64,000 bases of DNA, taken from NCBI GenBank assembly GCA_000231825.2, contig AFXF02001633.1, positions 310,001 to 374,000 of the forward strand, in the 5' to 3' direction. The notes beneath the pieces were generated by a model. That model saw only the letters and a program-made list of their open reading frames with translations, did no database searches and was not told the DNA's origin. This stretch comes from Tetrahymena elliotti 4EA. Its lineage: Eukaryota > Ciliophora > Oligohymenophorea > Hymenostomatida > Tetrahymenidae. This document shows positions 27,001 to 40,115 of the stretch, piece after piece. How positions within the stretch are numbered: the first letter of the stretch is position 1; every line of letters starts with the position of its first letter. A program made the position numbers and the translations under genes.

Positions 27001-27570
27001 TGATTTTGATTGAAGTTAAGATTATTACTTATTTGACTGTTCGCTATTCAATCCATTATAATGTTTGCGATGACTCTGCAGATTCTAAGATGATTTAGAC
27101 TTTTAAGGACTTTATTAGTCTTGATATTGTAAGATATCTTGAGATTTGAAAGTAACTACATTACCTTTTTTGAGTAACTGCTGATTATTTTTGTTAAAAC
27201 TCATCATAGTTTATATTAATGCCTAAGAATCATTGGGTAATTCAGTAAAACTCTCTTTGCTATCTAATGCTGTTTGAGAATACTTTAAATTGGTAAAGCT
27301 ACCTATATTTTATTTACTTTTTTTTACAGAATCTAATATTTAAAGACTTTGAAAGTGAGTATTTTTATCCTGACTATTTTTTTTATCACTCATTTGTTGT
27401 AAATAAAAATTATTATTTTAAATCTAAGAGCTCATTTAACTTGTTAAATCTAGATTCATAGAAGATGCAGGACCCTATTTATTTCCAGCTTGACTATCTA
27501 ATTAAAATATTTCTAAACTTCTAATTGAGGACGCTTATGCTTAACCTTAATACTTTGGAAGTAATAACAT
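24022..27570 (-). CDS. Q/N/S-rich coiled-coil protein with C-terminal ankyrin repeats
   Basis: Six exons on the minus strand: 27570-24952, 24900-24757, 24701-24603, 24537-24481, 24336-24232 and 24165-24022, giving 1055 aa. The first exon codes 873 residues without a TGA: a low-complexity S/N/Q/K-rich region, then a charged coiled coil (about residues 750-830). The short exons encode at least three ankyrin-type repeats, with clear cores in MTPLHWACKRGLLKMTQLL and VGRTPLFFAIESNWEAVIECL, then a charged tail. An internal Met at 24897 could be mistaken for a separate small ankyrin gene, but the frame is continuous across a 51-nt intron. Ankyrin repeats bind proteins; the long disordered arm suggests a scaffold. 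The specific function is unknown. It is divergent from the channel gene at 28536. Confidence 0.8.
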
Positions 27571-28535
27571 TTTTAGTTTATTTATCTAGGGACAAATAGA
27601 ACTATGCAAATTAGTTTTAATATTTCTATATTAGTATTATTAAAAAATAGTTATGTATCAATGAATTAGTAAAAGTCAATTAATAATAGCTAAATAACTA
27701 TACTGGAATATTAAAATTTGATTGATTTCAATTAACTTTATGATATTTTTTTTACTATTAATTATGCGATTATTAACAAAATAATTACCATCAAATTTTG
27801 CTCTTAAAAATTAAACTCCAAGATATTATTTATTTAAGTGCAAATTATCCTTCATCAAAAATTTTAAAAAGATATATTTCGCTCCTTATCTATCTTATTT
27901 TTTATTATCTTAATCGGTCAAAATGTTTGATTTTGACTGAAAACTATAATTTTAAAATGTTTAGTAAAGTTTACTAGAGTAATAAAAGGCAATTAATACC
28001 TTATTGTTTTAATGGAAAGGAATTAAAATATTATTTTTGTTTAAGCAATTTTGCATAATTTATAATATTCTCAAAAAATAATCAAATTTGCTGAACCTAA
28101 TTCAGATTAAATTTAAATTTTATTTTATTTTTTTTAAATATTATTAAAAGAGAATAAATCTAAATTTAATGAAAATCATCTTTTCAATTTAAAAAAAAAT
28201 TTCCAAATTTATTTATCATTCATTTATTTCACTTTTTTTTCTCAAATTGTTAGAAAACATCTCTTCTATAATTTAGTGAAGAGAAATTTCTTCTAAAAAA
28301 TCAAAGGATTTTTTTTAAGAGTGAAAATTTATTTTATTTAAATTATTTTCAATTTTTAAAAAATCGTTTGTTTTTTGAATAAAATTAGAGAATAATTTTA
28401 TGAATCCTTTAAATATAAATAAAATAACTGGTTAATTTTGAATTGGATTGAAGTTTATTTAATTATCTAAATATTGACTATAATTAATTCAGTTATAAAA
28501 CAAGTGTAATTATAATTATAACTTTTAATTTTTAA
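27571..28535. promoter_or_regulatory. Shared upstream region of divergent ankyrin and channel genes
   Basis: 965 bp of AT-rich DNA between two outward-facing start codons. No recognisable element and no supportable ORF. Confidence 0.35.
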
Positions 28536-31500
28536 ATGAATAATCCTCAACAAACAGCTGTTTCATATGATAAAAGCAATGCAGAGGCAGCTGTAAATTT
28601 TACTGAAAATGTAGATCATGATAATGTTGGGATAAAAAAGAATGCAACCTGTGCAGTAGAGTATATTTTTATCAACAATAATTGACATTAATTTATTTAC
28701 TAATTTGTAATTAGGATGATAAAAGAAGAAAGTTTTTAAGAAGAATAAAAGAATTAAATGCAGTAAAAAAATAACCAAGATCTTGAAAAGAAAAAAACAA
28801 CTAAATCTGTACCCGGCTTTACCAAAGCTGAAAGCATAAAAAGAAGAGGAACATTTTTTAATCCAAAAAAACAATTTTTTAGCATAGAGATGGCCTATCT
28901 TCATGAGAAAGCCAGTAGAGTATACAAAGAAGTACTTAATAAATAATTTAATAGTGAAACTGATGAAATAGATCCAGAAAACATATGCCCATGTTGTAGT
29001 TAAATCGCTTTAAGTGATGGTAATTAAAATTTTAAATTTAAAAGCATAAATTTGTGTAAAAAGAATAATTTGCATTTTTCAAATTACTTGTATCAAAATG
29101 TAAATTTTTATGCTAATTGTTTATTATTTTAGTGACTAATTCTGATAGAAATCAAAAAAGAGATTAAATAGATAATTAATTAAATATTTTAAATTAAAAA
29201 AGAATATTTAATAAGTATGGTTGGAAATTATGAAGATTTAGCTCACTTAGGCCCAGCATACCCTCTGTATTTTCAGTTTATGATATACTCAATAGGATTT
29301 CTGTTAATTATACTCTTTATTTCTGGAATATATAATATGGTAAGAAATAATGAAGGAAAGTAATGTGATGATACTGAGTAATGTAAAGTATCATTTGCTA
29401 CTAAACTTGCTTAATCAAATAGATTGCAAGATGATCTTGATTATACTTAATCTCATCTAAATTTAGCAACATGTTTGCTATTAATAATATTTATAACAAT
29501 TTTTAGATTAAAACAAATTAAATTTGCAAGATAAATTGATTCTTATGATATTTCAGTAAGTGATTACACAGTTTTTATAAATAAAATTCCTTTAAATAAA
29601 AAAAGAAAAGATATATAAGATTTTATATATTCTCAGGTCTCTGGAGTAAAAGTTATGAAAATCGTTCAGGCATTTAAATTAAGAGAATACAATAAATGGA
29701 ATGAAGAACTAGGATAAGATATGTCTTAAGAGAAATAAGAATAAATTAGATAGAAAATTTAAGATTATGAAACTTAGTGTTATAATGAAGTCGATATAGA
29801 ATAAACTTTTGCTGGAGCAGCATTTGTAAGCTTTGAAACTGAAGAATAAGCTGTTAAGGTTTATAATCATTTTAAATCCCATCCAGTTATTAGATATACT
29901 AGATTTTATGATAAGAAAAAAAAGTTTGACAATAATGTATTAACTGTCCTAAGAGCACCTGAACCTGGAGATGTCAATTGGGAAAATATCGAAATTTCAA
30001 CACTTTCTAAAATTTTAAGAAGGAGTGTTTCAGTTTTTGTAAATATTTTTAAATAATTTATTTTTTAAAATATTAAATAAATTAATTCTTCTCAAAATAC
30101 CAAGAAAATTTTTAATTTTTAAAACAAGCTATGTTCTGTTATTGTTATTTTGACAATTGATTTTTAGATTATCTATTTAAACATTTGCAATAGAAATATA
30201 TATTCTAAACATTAAACATTAATGTTTAAATTTTATTTCTTCAATCAAAAAATATCAATATTTATTAAAGAAATAATTTATAAATTAAGAAGAAAATAAA
30301 TGCTATGAGGAGAATGAATTTTATGAAAATATTTGTTTTATTGATTTATTTTATTTTATTTTTAAATAAAGGTTTCTGCTGGGTTGATTACTGCTTGCTA
30401 TTTTATTATCTTTACTATTTAATAATCATAAGATAATTATAAAAGAAAGTAAACAAATGACCATTTAATTTAGGGGTATGCTATGTTAACTTCACTATCT
30501 GTATTGCTAATTAACTAATTATTATAGCTCACAATAGCACAGCTAGCTGATGTCGAATCTTTTAATTCTAAAACTAGAACAATTATCAGTGTAGCTAAAA
30601 AATCAGGTCTTGTGCAATTTATTAATACTACTGTTGTGTAGTTTTTTGTAAATTTAGTCTAAAATATTAGAGATGTTTGGGTTTATGGAGGTTTAGTTTA
30701 TGATATAACTATATTACTTATTTATAACATTGGTTTACCTTCAATTATTCAGATTCTTTAAATATCCTAGATTCTCAAATGGATTTAATAGAAATTATTT
30801 TTGAGAAAGACTGAACAAGAAAAAAAAAGATTAACTTAATTATAAGTTCATCAGATTTTTGAAAGAGCTTAATTTGATCTTGCTCCTCCATTTGCAAGTG
30901 CTGTTAATACCTTATTATTATGTGGCTTTTATGCTTAATTGATACCTTTAGGTTTAGTTTTTTCTATCATTTCACTTATTTTATAAATGCTCACAAATAA
31001 GTATTTACTGTTAAGAAGATAAAGTATGCCAATACCTTATGGAGCAGAGCTTCCTTTATAAATGAATGACTTATATTTAGAAATTATTATTTTTTTCTTC
31101 TCATTAGGTAATAATATTTAAAGAAATTTAATTTCTTAAAATTTATTTTATTATTTTTCAAAAGGTTGTTTTGTATTTGAATTATTATTGAATTCTGAAG
31201 TTAGTCCCTCTGCAATAGCTCAGCTATCCATTAGCTGCGCTTATTTTATTTTCCCAATAAATAAATATTTAGACAGGATATTCAATTAGGATTTAAATTT
31301 TATAGAAACCCTTTCCTATAGTGATGCTAAAATTTAAGGTCATTTTGCAACAGACTATGATAGATAAAACCCAATATTAAAAACCGAAGCAATTAAAAAG
31401 TATGTAGATTTTGCTATTGATAATGAAAAAGATCAGTAAAAAAAAGAATTTTTAAATAATTTGTTTTATCCAAGTGTGAAAAAAAGAGAATCTAGCAAAC

Positions 31501-32090
31501 ACCATCTAACATTTGTGGGCAAATTTACTGAAAAATTCTTTGCCGATAATTATAAAAAATCATCCACAAATTAATAATAAATGAAGATTTTAAGGTAAAG
31601 AACTTCGAAAAATCAATAAACTGTAATTTAAAATTAGATCACTGATTAACAAGAAGTCTAATAGAAAAAAGATTTGTAAATTTTTTAAGAAACAAGCTAA
31701 CTGCCAATTAGATAAGAAAGCTTTTAGTATTTTTAATAGTAAAGTAGTAAACCTTTAAAATAAGAAGGTGAATAACAAGTAGATTTATAAAAGCAATAGC
31801 ATAAATTAAAATAAAACTAGATTTTACCCTAAGAAAGCTAAAATTTAAATTAAGCTGAAAAATAACAGCATGTAAATGGTGAATAATCTTAGATTATTAA
31901 ATAGGAAAGTCTTCAAAATTCCTAATAAGCTATTTTACAAAATAGTAACTAAAAAGAAAATGACTAGTTAATTTAAAAACAAATGGATTCTAATGAAAAG
32001 GATGATCATTAGTAAGAAGAGAATAAGGAAAAAAAGCTACCTCCAATCAAATTAAAAGGTAGAGATTTAAATAAGGTAGTACCTATGTGA
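28536..32090 (+). CDS. CSC1/OSCA/TMEM63-like membrane protein (putative mechanosensitive cation channel)
   Basis: Five exons: 28536-28660, 28715-29019, 29149-30038, 30372-31107 and 31165-32090, giving 993 aa. A soluble N-terminus of about 180 residues leads to two membrane helices (about 185-205 and 248-265). Next is a cytosolic RRM-like domain of the 10TM_putative phosphate-transporter/PHM7 type, with GAAFVSFETEEQAVKVYNHF and the hallmark APEPGDVNWENI. The pore module follows, with six or more helices (about 441-760) containing APPFASAVNTLLLCGFYA. The tail of about 220 residues is Q/K-rich and disordered. OSCA/TMEM63 proteins are osmotic or stretch-gated, Ca2+-permeable channels. I am sure of the superfamily but not of channel activity. 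The 333-nt third intron has an in-frame TGA; the 57-nt fourth is stopless and a multiple of three. Confidence 0.82.
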
Positions 32091-32708
32091 ATATAAACTA
32101 CTCTTAAAAAGTAATTTTTAAGTAGAATCAAAATATTTCCTTTAATTTGCAACCAAATTATTTATTTTATCAGTAATAAAATTCAATTTTACTTTATTTT
32201 CATTCAGTCTAAGTTTTGAATTTTACCAAAAAACTTCATTTTAATTTTGTTTTAAAACTTTAAAATTTGCATAAATTATTCAAAACTAAAATTAAATTAA
32301 TAATGTTATTCTTAATATACATCTAATATATGTAATTAAGTAAAATGATGTTAGGTTAAGAGACTTCTTAGTTTTAAAATTCTGTAAAAAATTCAAAAAA
32401 GCAGCAAAATATTTTATTTTTCAAAGAAATTCTTTTGTAAAATTAAAAGAAAAAGAACAACTTTAGCTAAATCAAATAATTTATTAATAGTGGAAATAAG
32501 GTTGTTTTAAATAAGATTTTATCAATTATTTATTTAATGTTTATTTTGTCTTTTTAAAGATTTGATTTTTTATTAATTTCCATTTATAAAATAGTACGTT
32601 TGGTAAATTGCATTGTGGTTACTTACAAAGAACAAAAAAGAGATTTAAAAACTAAAAATAACCTAAAATAAATTAAAGTATTATTAAAATAAATAAATTT
32701 AAATAAAG
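32091..32708. other. AT-rich intergenic spacer
   Basis: 618 bp between two plus-strand genes: channel 3' flank and lipoate ligase promoter. Nothing else is seen. Confidence 0.55.
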
Positions 32709-34100
32709 ATGATAGTAAGGAAAGGTTTATTCAATTAATTTAGTAGATATCTAAATACTTCTAAGAAAATTCTTTAATTATTTAGTTCTTCAATTTTAAT
32801 TGATAAGCATGAGTATGTTGAAGTATTTTTCTCTGATTCTAATGATATACATTACAATTTGTCTCTAGAATAGTTGCTTTATGAAAAAGATTTGAAAGTC
32901 CCTAGACTTATGCTTTGGAAAAACAATGATGCTGTTATTATTGGTATTGTGATTATCTACAATTTAAATACTTAAGATTATTGTATATCAATTTAGGGAA
33001 ATATTAAAATTAATGGCAAGAATGTAATATGTTCAACTTAAATGAAGACTAAGTACCTTTAGTAAGGAGAAAAACAGGAGGCGGAACAGTTTATCATGAT
33101 ATGGGTACCTCATTAAAAACGAGTTAAATGTGTTTAATCATTATGTTTATATTAAAAGGTAACATTTGCTTTAGCTTTATAACTCCTATATATAGTAAAG
33201 ACATATATCCTCTTGATCCTCGTTAATATAATGTATAAATTCTTCAAAATGCTATGAAAAATATAGGTATAGAAACAGGTCTCACAGCTAGGAAAGATCT
33301 AACAATTAATTCTATGAAAGTAAAGAATTTATTTAACATTTATTTAGATTTGGTAGAATTAACTTTTTTTTTATTTATAAAAAGATATCTGGCTCTGCCT
33401 ACTAGGCAAATATGCCAAATAAATATGGGGAGGGAAAGAAATGTTTGCATCACGGGACTATCCTTGTAAATGCTAATTTGAATAGGTTATGGAGGTATTT
33501 AAAACCAAAAGAAAAGCAAATAAAAAGTAAGGCATAAGAAAGTGTTGTATCTTAAGTCTGCAATATTAAAGATATATATCCAAATGTATAAGAAGATATT
33601 ATTTATCAAAGTATAATACACTCTTTTACTAATTTTTTTAATGTGTAAAATTGTATTACTAAGCATTTTGAATATAAAACTATGATAAACGAGCCATTTA
33701 TTTAGCAATAAATAGATGAGTTTAAATCATGGGACTGGATGTATGGTAAAACCCCTAAATTTTAAAACGAAATAACTATTCCAATATCTCATGGAGAAGT
33801 TAAGATATCTCTTGAGCAGTAAGATGGTAAGATTTTTTAAAAAGATAATCTATTCATTTATTTATTTATTATTTTGAAGGTTTTGTAAGCAAAATGGAGT
33901 TTCAATTTGATGACCATTTATTCTATTTTGCAGAACAATAGTTGAATGACCATTTCTCAAATTAAAAAATTCCTTATGGCATATAAGAGGTTTAGACAAG
34001 CATTCTGGAAAATGTTATTGGTAGTGATTCCAATCTCTCTTCTTATGAATGTGATATCATAAAAAACGAAGTTTTGCCAGCCTTATCTCATTTACTTTGA
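32709..34100 (+). CDS. Lipoate-protein ligase A family (LplA/LIPT1-like)
   Basis: Five exons: 32709-32943, 32997-33104, 33159-33319, 33385-33826 and 33880-34100, giving 388 aa. It attaches or transfers lipoyl groups onto E2/GcvH lipoyl domains, in mitochondria in eukaryotes. Family blocks in order: LMLWKNNDAVIIG (substrate-loop strand), WQECN, VRRKTGGGTVYHDMGN near residue 100 (the lipoate/adenylate-binding RR-x-(S/T)-GGG motif), DLTINSMK joined by splicing to ISGSAYQ, then KKCLHHGTILVNANL with the conserved H-H-G-T-(I/L)-L. A C-terminal accessory domain ends the protein. The basic start (MIVRKGLFNQFSRYLNTSKK) fits a mitochondrial presequence. The 54-nt second intron is stopless and a multiple of three, but removing it is required to rebuild YHDMGNICFSF. 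Confidence 0.92.
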
Positions 34101-35222
34101 GAGGAAAGCTTGAATTTACAATTCGATCAATAAATCAGTGAAAGTTAAAATTAAAGTTTTACAATTAATTTCTTTCAAATAAAACTTGATAAAATTTTTA
34201 ATTTTTATGGTGTCTGTTTTACTCAAGTTATCTGGAAAGTCTATTATGAAATAAAATTGATTAAATAACACTTATTTATTTGTAAACAAATTTATTCTTG
34301 GTAAATTAAGAATATAATTCTACATTGATTTTTAATACAAAAAATTGTAAATTTTAGTAACAAATTTTATGTAATTTAGATCAACCAAATGTAGAGTTTT
34401 TCAAATCTTTATGCGCTAATAAAAATATTCAAATTTATTTGTCAAGTAAAAATAAAACAAGAAATTAAAACCATGAAACTGAACAACTTAAAATTGATTT
34501 TTGAAAAAAGGAAAATGTTTATTAACATAATAAAAAAAATATGTCTTGAAATATTAGATAGCTCAACATTTGTTTTTTTAAAATATTTTATAATGAAGTC
34601 TTTTTTATTGGAATCTAGTTTTTGTTTTTTAAGTGTAAATTTAGATTTGTAATTCATCCAGAAAATTAAAAAAATAAAATGATAATAGCTATAATTTACA
34701 ACTAAGTTCTTAATTGAGTTTTCTATCATAATTAAAAGAGGAATTTTTTATTGTGACTTAAGAATACAATTCTACTTTGAAATTTTAAATTCAAGAATTG
34801 TTGGTATGAAAATCAAATTTTATGTAAACTAAAACAAGCTGATTCTCATATAAAAGAAATAATGTATTCATGTGAGTATGTACTGTAATCAAATTTACAA
34901 AAATTAAATAGCAATTTTTATCATCACAATCTAAATAAAAAATGTAATTATCTTGTTTATCAAGTTATATTTAGAAGAACACTTCGTTTTGAATTTCAGA
35001 ATAAAATTGATTTTTTTCTTTTAAAAAATATCAACTTTCATATAAAATTTAAGAAAAAAAATGAAACTAAACAAAAAAACGTGACTAAATTGTCTGTATT
35101 TTATTTGACTTATCTTATTTAAAATAGAGTTAACATATTGAATGTAATAATATTAATAATAAAGCAAGTACTAATATAAAATTATGTAGAATATTATAAA
35201 TTTTAGTATGTAATTAAAGTAG
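34101..35222. other. AT-rich convergent spacer
   Basis: 1.1 kb between the converging lipoate ligase (+) and surface protein (-) genes. Open minus-strand frames here, such as 34442-34729, are composition artefacts with no motif. Confidence 0.55.
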
Positions 35223-38200
35223 TCAAATTGATATAGTAAAAATAGCAATTAAAATCACTAAACTTAATCTCAAAATGTTTGATGTGGTTGATACTGTAGC
35301 TACAAATTGGGATGCTTAGCAAGAATTATCAGAGGAAAGAGTAAAACCATTCATACAAGAGGCACAAGATTTTGCATTATTTGCTTATGTGCAAGTTTAA
35401 CAAGTTGAATCGCATTAAGTGCTATCTTTTAATACATCAACACAAGTACCATTTAATACTCCTTAACCACTTGAACATGCAGTACAGGTGTTAGGATTAC
35501 CTGAGCAATTCTTACAGGGAGGTTGACAAGGTTAACAATTTCCATTACCCAAAATTAAATAGCCATCAAAACAAGAAGTACAGGCATTTTAATCATATTA
35601 AACACTGCAAGTTTTACAGCTTGCATGACATTTAGTTTAGTCAGTGTTACTTCCAACACAAGTTTTACCATTTAAAGAATAATTTTCAATACATTCAGTA
35701 CAGCTATTAGGATCTCCACTGCAATTTTTGCATGGCTTTTAACAAGGTTAGCAGTTATTATTACCTAAAATTAGATAACCATCAAAACAAGAAGTACAGG
35801 CATTTTGATCATATTAAACGCTGCAAGTTTTACAGCTTGCATGACATTTAGTTTAGTCAGTGTTACTTCCAACACAAGTTTTACCATTTAAGGTATAATT
35901 GTCTACGCATGCAGTACAACTGTTAGGATCACCACTACAATTTTTGCATGGTTTTTAGCAAGGTTAGCAATTTCCTCCAATAACCATGTACCCAGTATAG
36001 CAGCTGGTGCAATAGTTTTAATCATTTGGTTTACTACATGTTGCACAACTAGAATGGCAATCACCAGAGTTAACAACAGTGCAAGTACTTCCATTCAATT
36101 TGTATCCATCAATACAAGATAAACAACTAGAAACTGAATCCTAACAAGTTTAGCATGGACTAGTACATTATTAGCATTTACCATCTACAAAAATGCTATT
36201 ACTGTTACAAGTTTAGCAGCTGTTTGCTGAATTGCATACTTAACAATTGTCAGAACATTTGTTGCATTATCCAACAGTATTTCCACTTAGGTAAAATCCA
36301 GTATTGCAAGAAGAACATTAAGAGGCATCTCCAGGTTTGCTGCAAGTTTTGCAACTAGAATGACAGGATTCTACACAAGTATTTCCATTTAGAGAATAAC
36401 CAGAGATGCAATCAGTGCATGTAGTAGTATTTGTTTTGCAAGTTTTACAAGGGCTTTCACATAATTAGCAAACACCATTAACTAAAACTGAATTATTTGT
36501 ACATGATGAGCATGTAGTATTATTTGTGCAGGCTGTGCAATTTTATGGGCATTAGGAGCAAGATCCAGTAGTATTTCCATTCAAGTAAAATCCTTAATTA
36601 CAAGAAGTACATGAAGTAGCATCTTATGGGGTACTACAGGTTTTACAGCTTGCATCACAAGGTTTTTAGCAAGAACCATCGTTCTATAAAGTGTATCCAT
36701 CTTTACAAGCACTACAAGTGGTACTATTTGAGCAGGTAGAGCAATTTAATTGAGCTGTACAAGCAGTACATTTACCAGGGTTGGAGCTTAAGAAAAATCC
36801 ATTATTACATGCTGTGCATTTATTTGCGTCATTCGATGCAGAGCAGCTCTTACAAGTAGAGTCGCATGTAAGAGTAACACATTAGAATGGGGAAGTATTT
36901 GTACCAAGTATATTATTTCCAGTAGCATCGCAAGACATAACAGCAGTACCATTAGCTTTAGACACATTATTAACCCATGAGCAAGATGGTTTACAGCCTT
37001 TATTTAAGCAAAAATAATATAAATTAATTCATTACTAAGAAATCAAAAAATTTAGATTTGATTAAATCTTATTGAAAAAAATATTCCATTATATTTTTAA
37101 AATTAATAAGAATTAGATTTTTTGTATGGAATTGCTGGTTGTGTTTCTAAAATCTATGCTAATAAATTTTGTTTACAATTTTTAGATTGAATAAATAATA
37201 AATCAATCCATCATTTAATTAATAAAAATTTTTAGTGGCAAATTTTGTTTGTTTGTTTGAATTTATTTATTTCTTTCCCTGCTTTAATTTGGTATGAGGT
37301 AGAAAAATTAAGTAAATGATTTGTTACAAATCCCAATTAATTAATAAGGTAAAAATCTTCAAATAGATAGATTATTTTATCGATACTATTTATTTGATAT
37401 TTTTATTTTAGAATTTAATCTTTTTGAGGATAAAATAATAATAAAAATAACTTACAATCCCACATATGTGTCAATTTGCCAGGTTACACTCCAGAATCAC
37501 TTGGTGAAAGCTTCTTAGTTGGATAGGGTAAAGTAGAGTCATCTCTGTTACAACCAGATAGTTTTATTAATCCAGCAGGGCATCTAACTTCCTTCATAAG
37601 GGTATCTCTATTACCATTACTTGTTCTCCATTTTGTATCAAATGAGTATTAGCAAAGTTAAACTAAATCACTGTTTGGTAATTTAGAGCAATCACTTCTA
37701 TTAACTATACCTCCAGAATAAGCATTTTTGCATTCACTGTTATCTGAAGTAGGGTCACTACACCAGTTACCAGCAGCGCTTGAAGAGTATTAGGCAGGTC
37801 CAGCACGTCCATCCCAAGGACCACCATTCCATGCAAAAACTTTATTAGCGCATCCATTATTTGCACCAAAACCACCAGCTATCATAGACAAATCAAATTA
37901 GTTACTATTTACATCACCACCAGTGTTGATACCTTAAACAATTATATCTTTTTCAGGAGCATCACTACCTTGCACTTAAATTTAAAAGCATCTACAGCAA
38001 GCATCTTAAGGATTGCTTCCATATCCACCAAATCCATATTCTGCAAAGCTTGAGAAGCCATCATTTTACACAGCCTACTACAGTTAACAAGATCCAAGAG
38101 CTTAATGAGTGCACATATAAGCAACTTAGTTTTGAGATTTACCAACTGAACCTGTATCACAAACATTAGATGTATTGTAGTCGTAACTTTAAGCAATTGT

Positions 38201-38248
38201 TTGAGTGATGAACAACAAACAAATTAGATAAGAAAGTTTTTTATTCAT
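35223..38248 (-). CDS. Cysteine-rich, probably GPI-anchored surface protein (furin/VSP-like repeats)
   Basis: Two exons on the minus strand, 38248-37456 and 36997-35223 (458-nt intron), giving 855 aa. Residues 1-19 are a signal peptide (MNKKLSYLICLLFITQTIA). An N-terminal domain of about 245 residues has scattered cysteines and G/N-rich blocks (GGFGANNGCANKVFAWNGG) and matches nothing I can name. From about residue 265 there are some twenty furin-like CxxC units of the kind C-x2-C-x(5-8)-C-x2-C-x(4)-G. Two 72-residue units near the C-terminus are almost identical. The last 18 residues are hydrophobic (LRLSLVILIAIFTISI) directly before TGA, as in a GPI-attachment signal. This layout fits ciliate immobilisation-antigen-like or other cortical surface proteins. 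The ligand is unknown. Confidence 0.8.
35526..35957 (-). repeat. Tandem 216-bp near-identical repeat inside surface protein gene
   Basis: Two in-frame units of 216 bp (72 codons), 35526-35741 and 35742-35957, differ at only a few positions. They encode cysteine-rich modules containing KNCSGDPNSCT and SNTDQTKCHASCKTC. The high identity against otherwise diverged repeats suggests recent unequal exchange or gene conversion. Confidence 0.85.
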
Positions 38249-39499
38249 TTTTAGCATTTAATATTTTTTTTGTTTTTTTAGTTTTTTATTAAATAATAAT
38301 ATTGTTTTGAGTTTATTAGTCCTAATTTTTATACATAAACTTTTTTGTTTGGAATCTATAAAGTAAACTTTTTTACATCACAATATAATTATATTGATAG
38401 ATATTACTGAATTAATTAATCTATTTGCTTATTTTTGAGAAATTCCTAATTTAATTTATTTTTTTGCATTAAAAAGTTAACAAAATAGAAAAAGTAAAGA
38501 AAAAAATATTTTCTTGATAAAATTTCTAATGCAACTAAATTTTAGTTCAAAAATAACGAAAAATACATCAATTGTTCTAAGCAGATTTATATAAAATATA
38601 AAGTAGATATTTATTTATTTAAAATTGCCATTCTACAAATAAGATTAATTTGCTTGCACCCATATAAATTAAAATCTAATTTTGAGCTTACATCCAATTT
38701 TGTTAGTAAGATTATTATCAAAATTAGTGTTTAAAAACATAGATAAACTTATTAAATGAAGCATAAAAAAGACTAAAGTTTATAAAACCTCTTCGTAAGG
38801 CGTTTACATTATTGCTTTAAATAACATAAAATCTTAGATTTATAATAGGTGTATTAAAATTTATCAATTTTTGTAAACAAATATTTTTATAAAAGTAAGA
38901 GGAAATAATGGGATATTATAACTCTGAAGAAAGTTAACAAAAAGATAGAGTTTAAAAAGCTTGAAAAAAAGTGGGAATTAGATTGATTAAATTTTTGAAG
39001 ATAAAACCAGCTTAAACAATAAAAAGTTACGTTTAGAAGAAAATAAGTTGAATTTGCAAAAAACTTAATGAGATAATTGCTTTCTTTTGAATTATTTTTG
39101 TGGATATTAATTAATTTATTTAGTGAGTTAGGAAAAATTAAAGCTGGCAATTATTTTTTTGAGGCTCAATATCAATCAAATTAAAGCTGGTATTATTAAA
39201 ATAAAAACACTGCAAAATCAAAAGAAATTTTTTGAGATATCATCTAAATAATAAGGAAGTAGAGAAATGTTGAAAAACCAAGAATTTAAATTGTAAAATA
39301 AAAACAAATTGGCTCAAAGGAAGAAGAAAATATCCTTTTTGTATTTTTCTTATTTTAAAATTTTACTGGTAAAAATGCTACACACTTAGCAAATTAATTT
39401 AAAATAAATTTCAAAAGATATAAAAGTAAATTTGTATTTTCTTTTAACTTATTGATTGGCTATAAATTATTAATATAAGATATTGAATACCTCCATAAT
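38249..39499. other. AT-rich spacer upstream of surface protein gene
   Basis: Surface-protein promoter side. No supportable gene. An ATG at about 38907 opens only a short frame ending at TGA. Confidence 0.5.
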
Positions 39500-40115
39500 A
39501 CCATTAATTGATAATTGTATAAAGATAAATTAATTCATAAACGCTGAGTTGAAGACCAGGTATTTAAATCAGCAAATAGTTTTGTTTTACAGATTTTAGC
39601 TTTGAAAAATAATAAAATGAAAATGATTAAAAATATAAGAAAAATCTATTTAAAAATTTGATCTATCAAAATTAACGCTTGAACTATGTTAAAATCATGT
39701 TACAATAAATTATGTTAAATTCAATTAATTTTATTGTAACATGATTTTAATATTTTAAAGTTTATAATTAACAGGTAATTTATTCTTGTATCTTACCATT
39801 AATTAAGAATTTAAACAGCTTAAAATCATAAATTTAATTGTTTCAAAATAAATAAAGAATGATAGGGTAAAATAGTATGAATTATTTGAAAATTTATAGA
39901 AAAATACCACCAGAATAAGTATTTCTGAAAGGATGGATCTAAGGAAAGTAATAAAATAATTGATAGCCATTTAACAAAAACTCACTTTAAATCAATTTAA
40001 ATAAAAGAATTATTTAGGCCAGAATTTACATTCTAAACTGCTTTATTCACAAAAATAATTCATGGAAATCTCAAACATTTTGAATTTAGTAATTTTTATA
40101 CAGTACTTTTTCATA
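39500..40115 (+). repeat. Diverged direct duplication, copy A
   Basis: Collinear with copy B at 40446-41045. Both contain, in order, a CATAA(A/C)GCTGAGTT block, TTTTACAGATTTTAGCTTTG, AAAATATAAGAAAAATCTAT, GAATTTAAACAGCTTAAAAT, AAAATAGTATGAATTATTT and AAAAACTCACTTTAAAT. Identity is high in blocks with small indels. Copy A is followed by about 250 bp absent after copy B, then both share an AATCTTAAAATGACAT-like tail (about 40362-40448 and 41057-41130). Non-coding; no terminal inverted repeats or transposase. Confidence 0.8.
39689..39750 (+). repeat. Perfect 21-bp inverted repeat (palindromic stem, 20-nt loop)
   Basis: The arm 39689-39709 is the exact reverse complement of 39730-39750, with 20 nt between. 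Copy B of the surrounding duplication has the right arm in diverged form but lacks the left arm. In copy A the left arm therefore looks like an inserted inverse copy of the right one. Confidence 0.85.

Noticed and set aside
28563..28904. 113-codon minus-strand ORF, hydrophobic
   Set aside because: Antisense to exons 1-2 of the CSC1/OSCA-like gene, whose plus-strand frame carries the family and splice logic.
34442..34729. 95-codon minus-strand ORF in a convergent spacer
   Set aside because: Composition artefact in AT-rich DNA where only TGA terminates.
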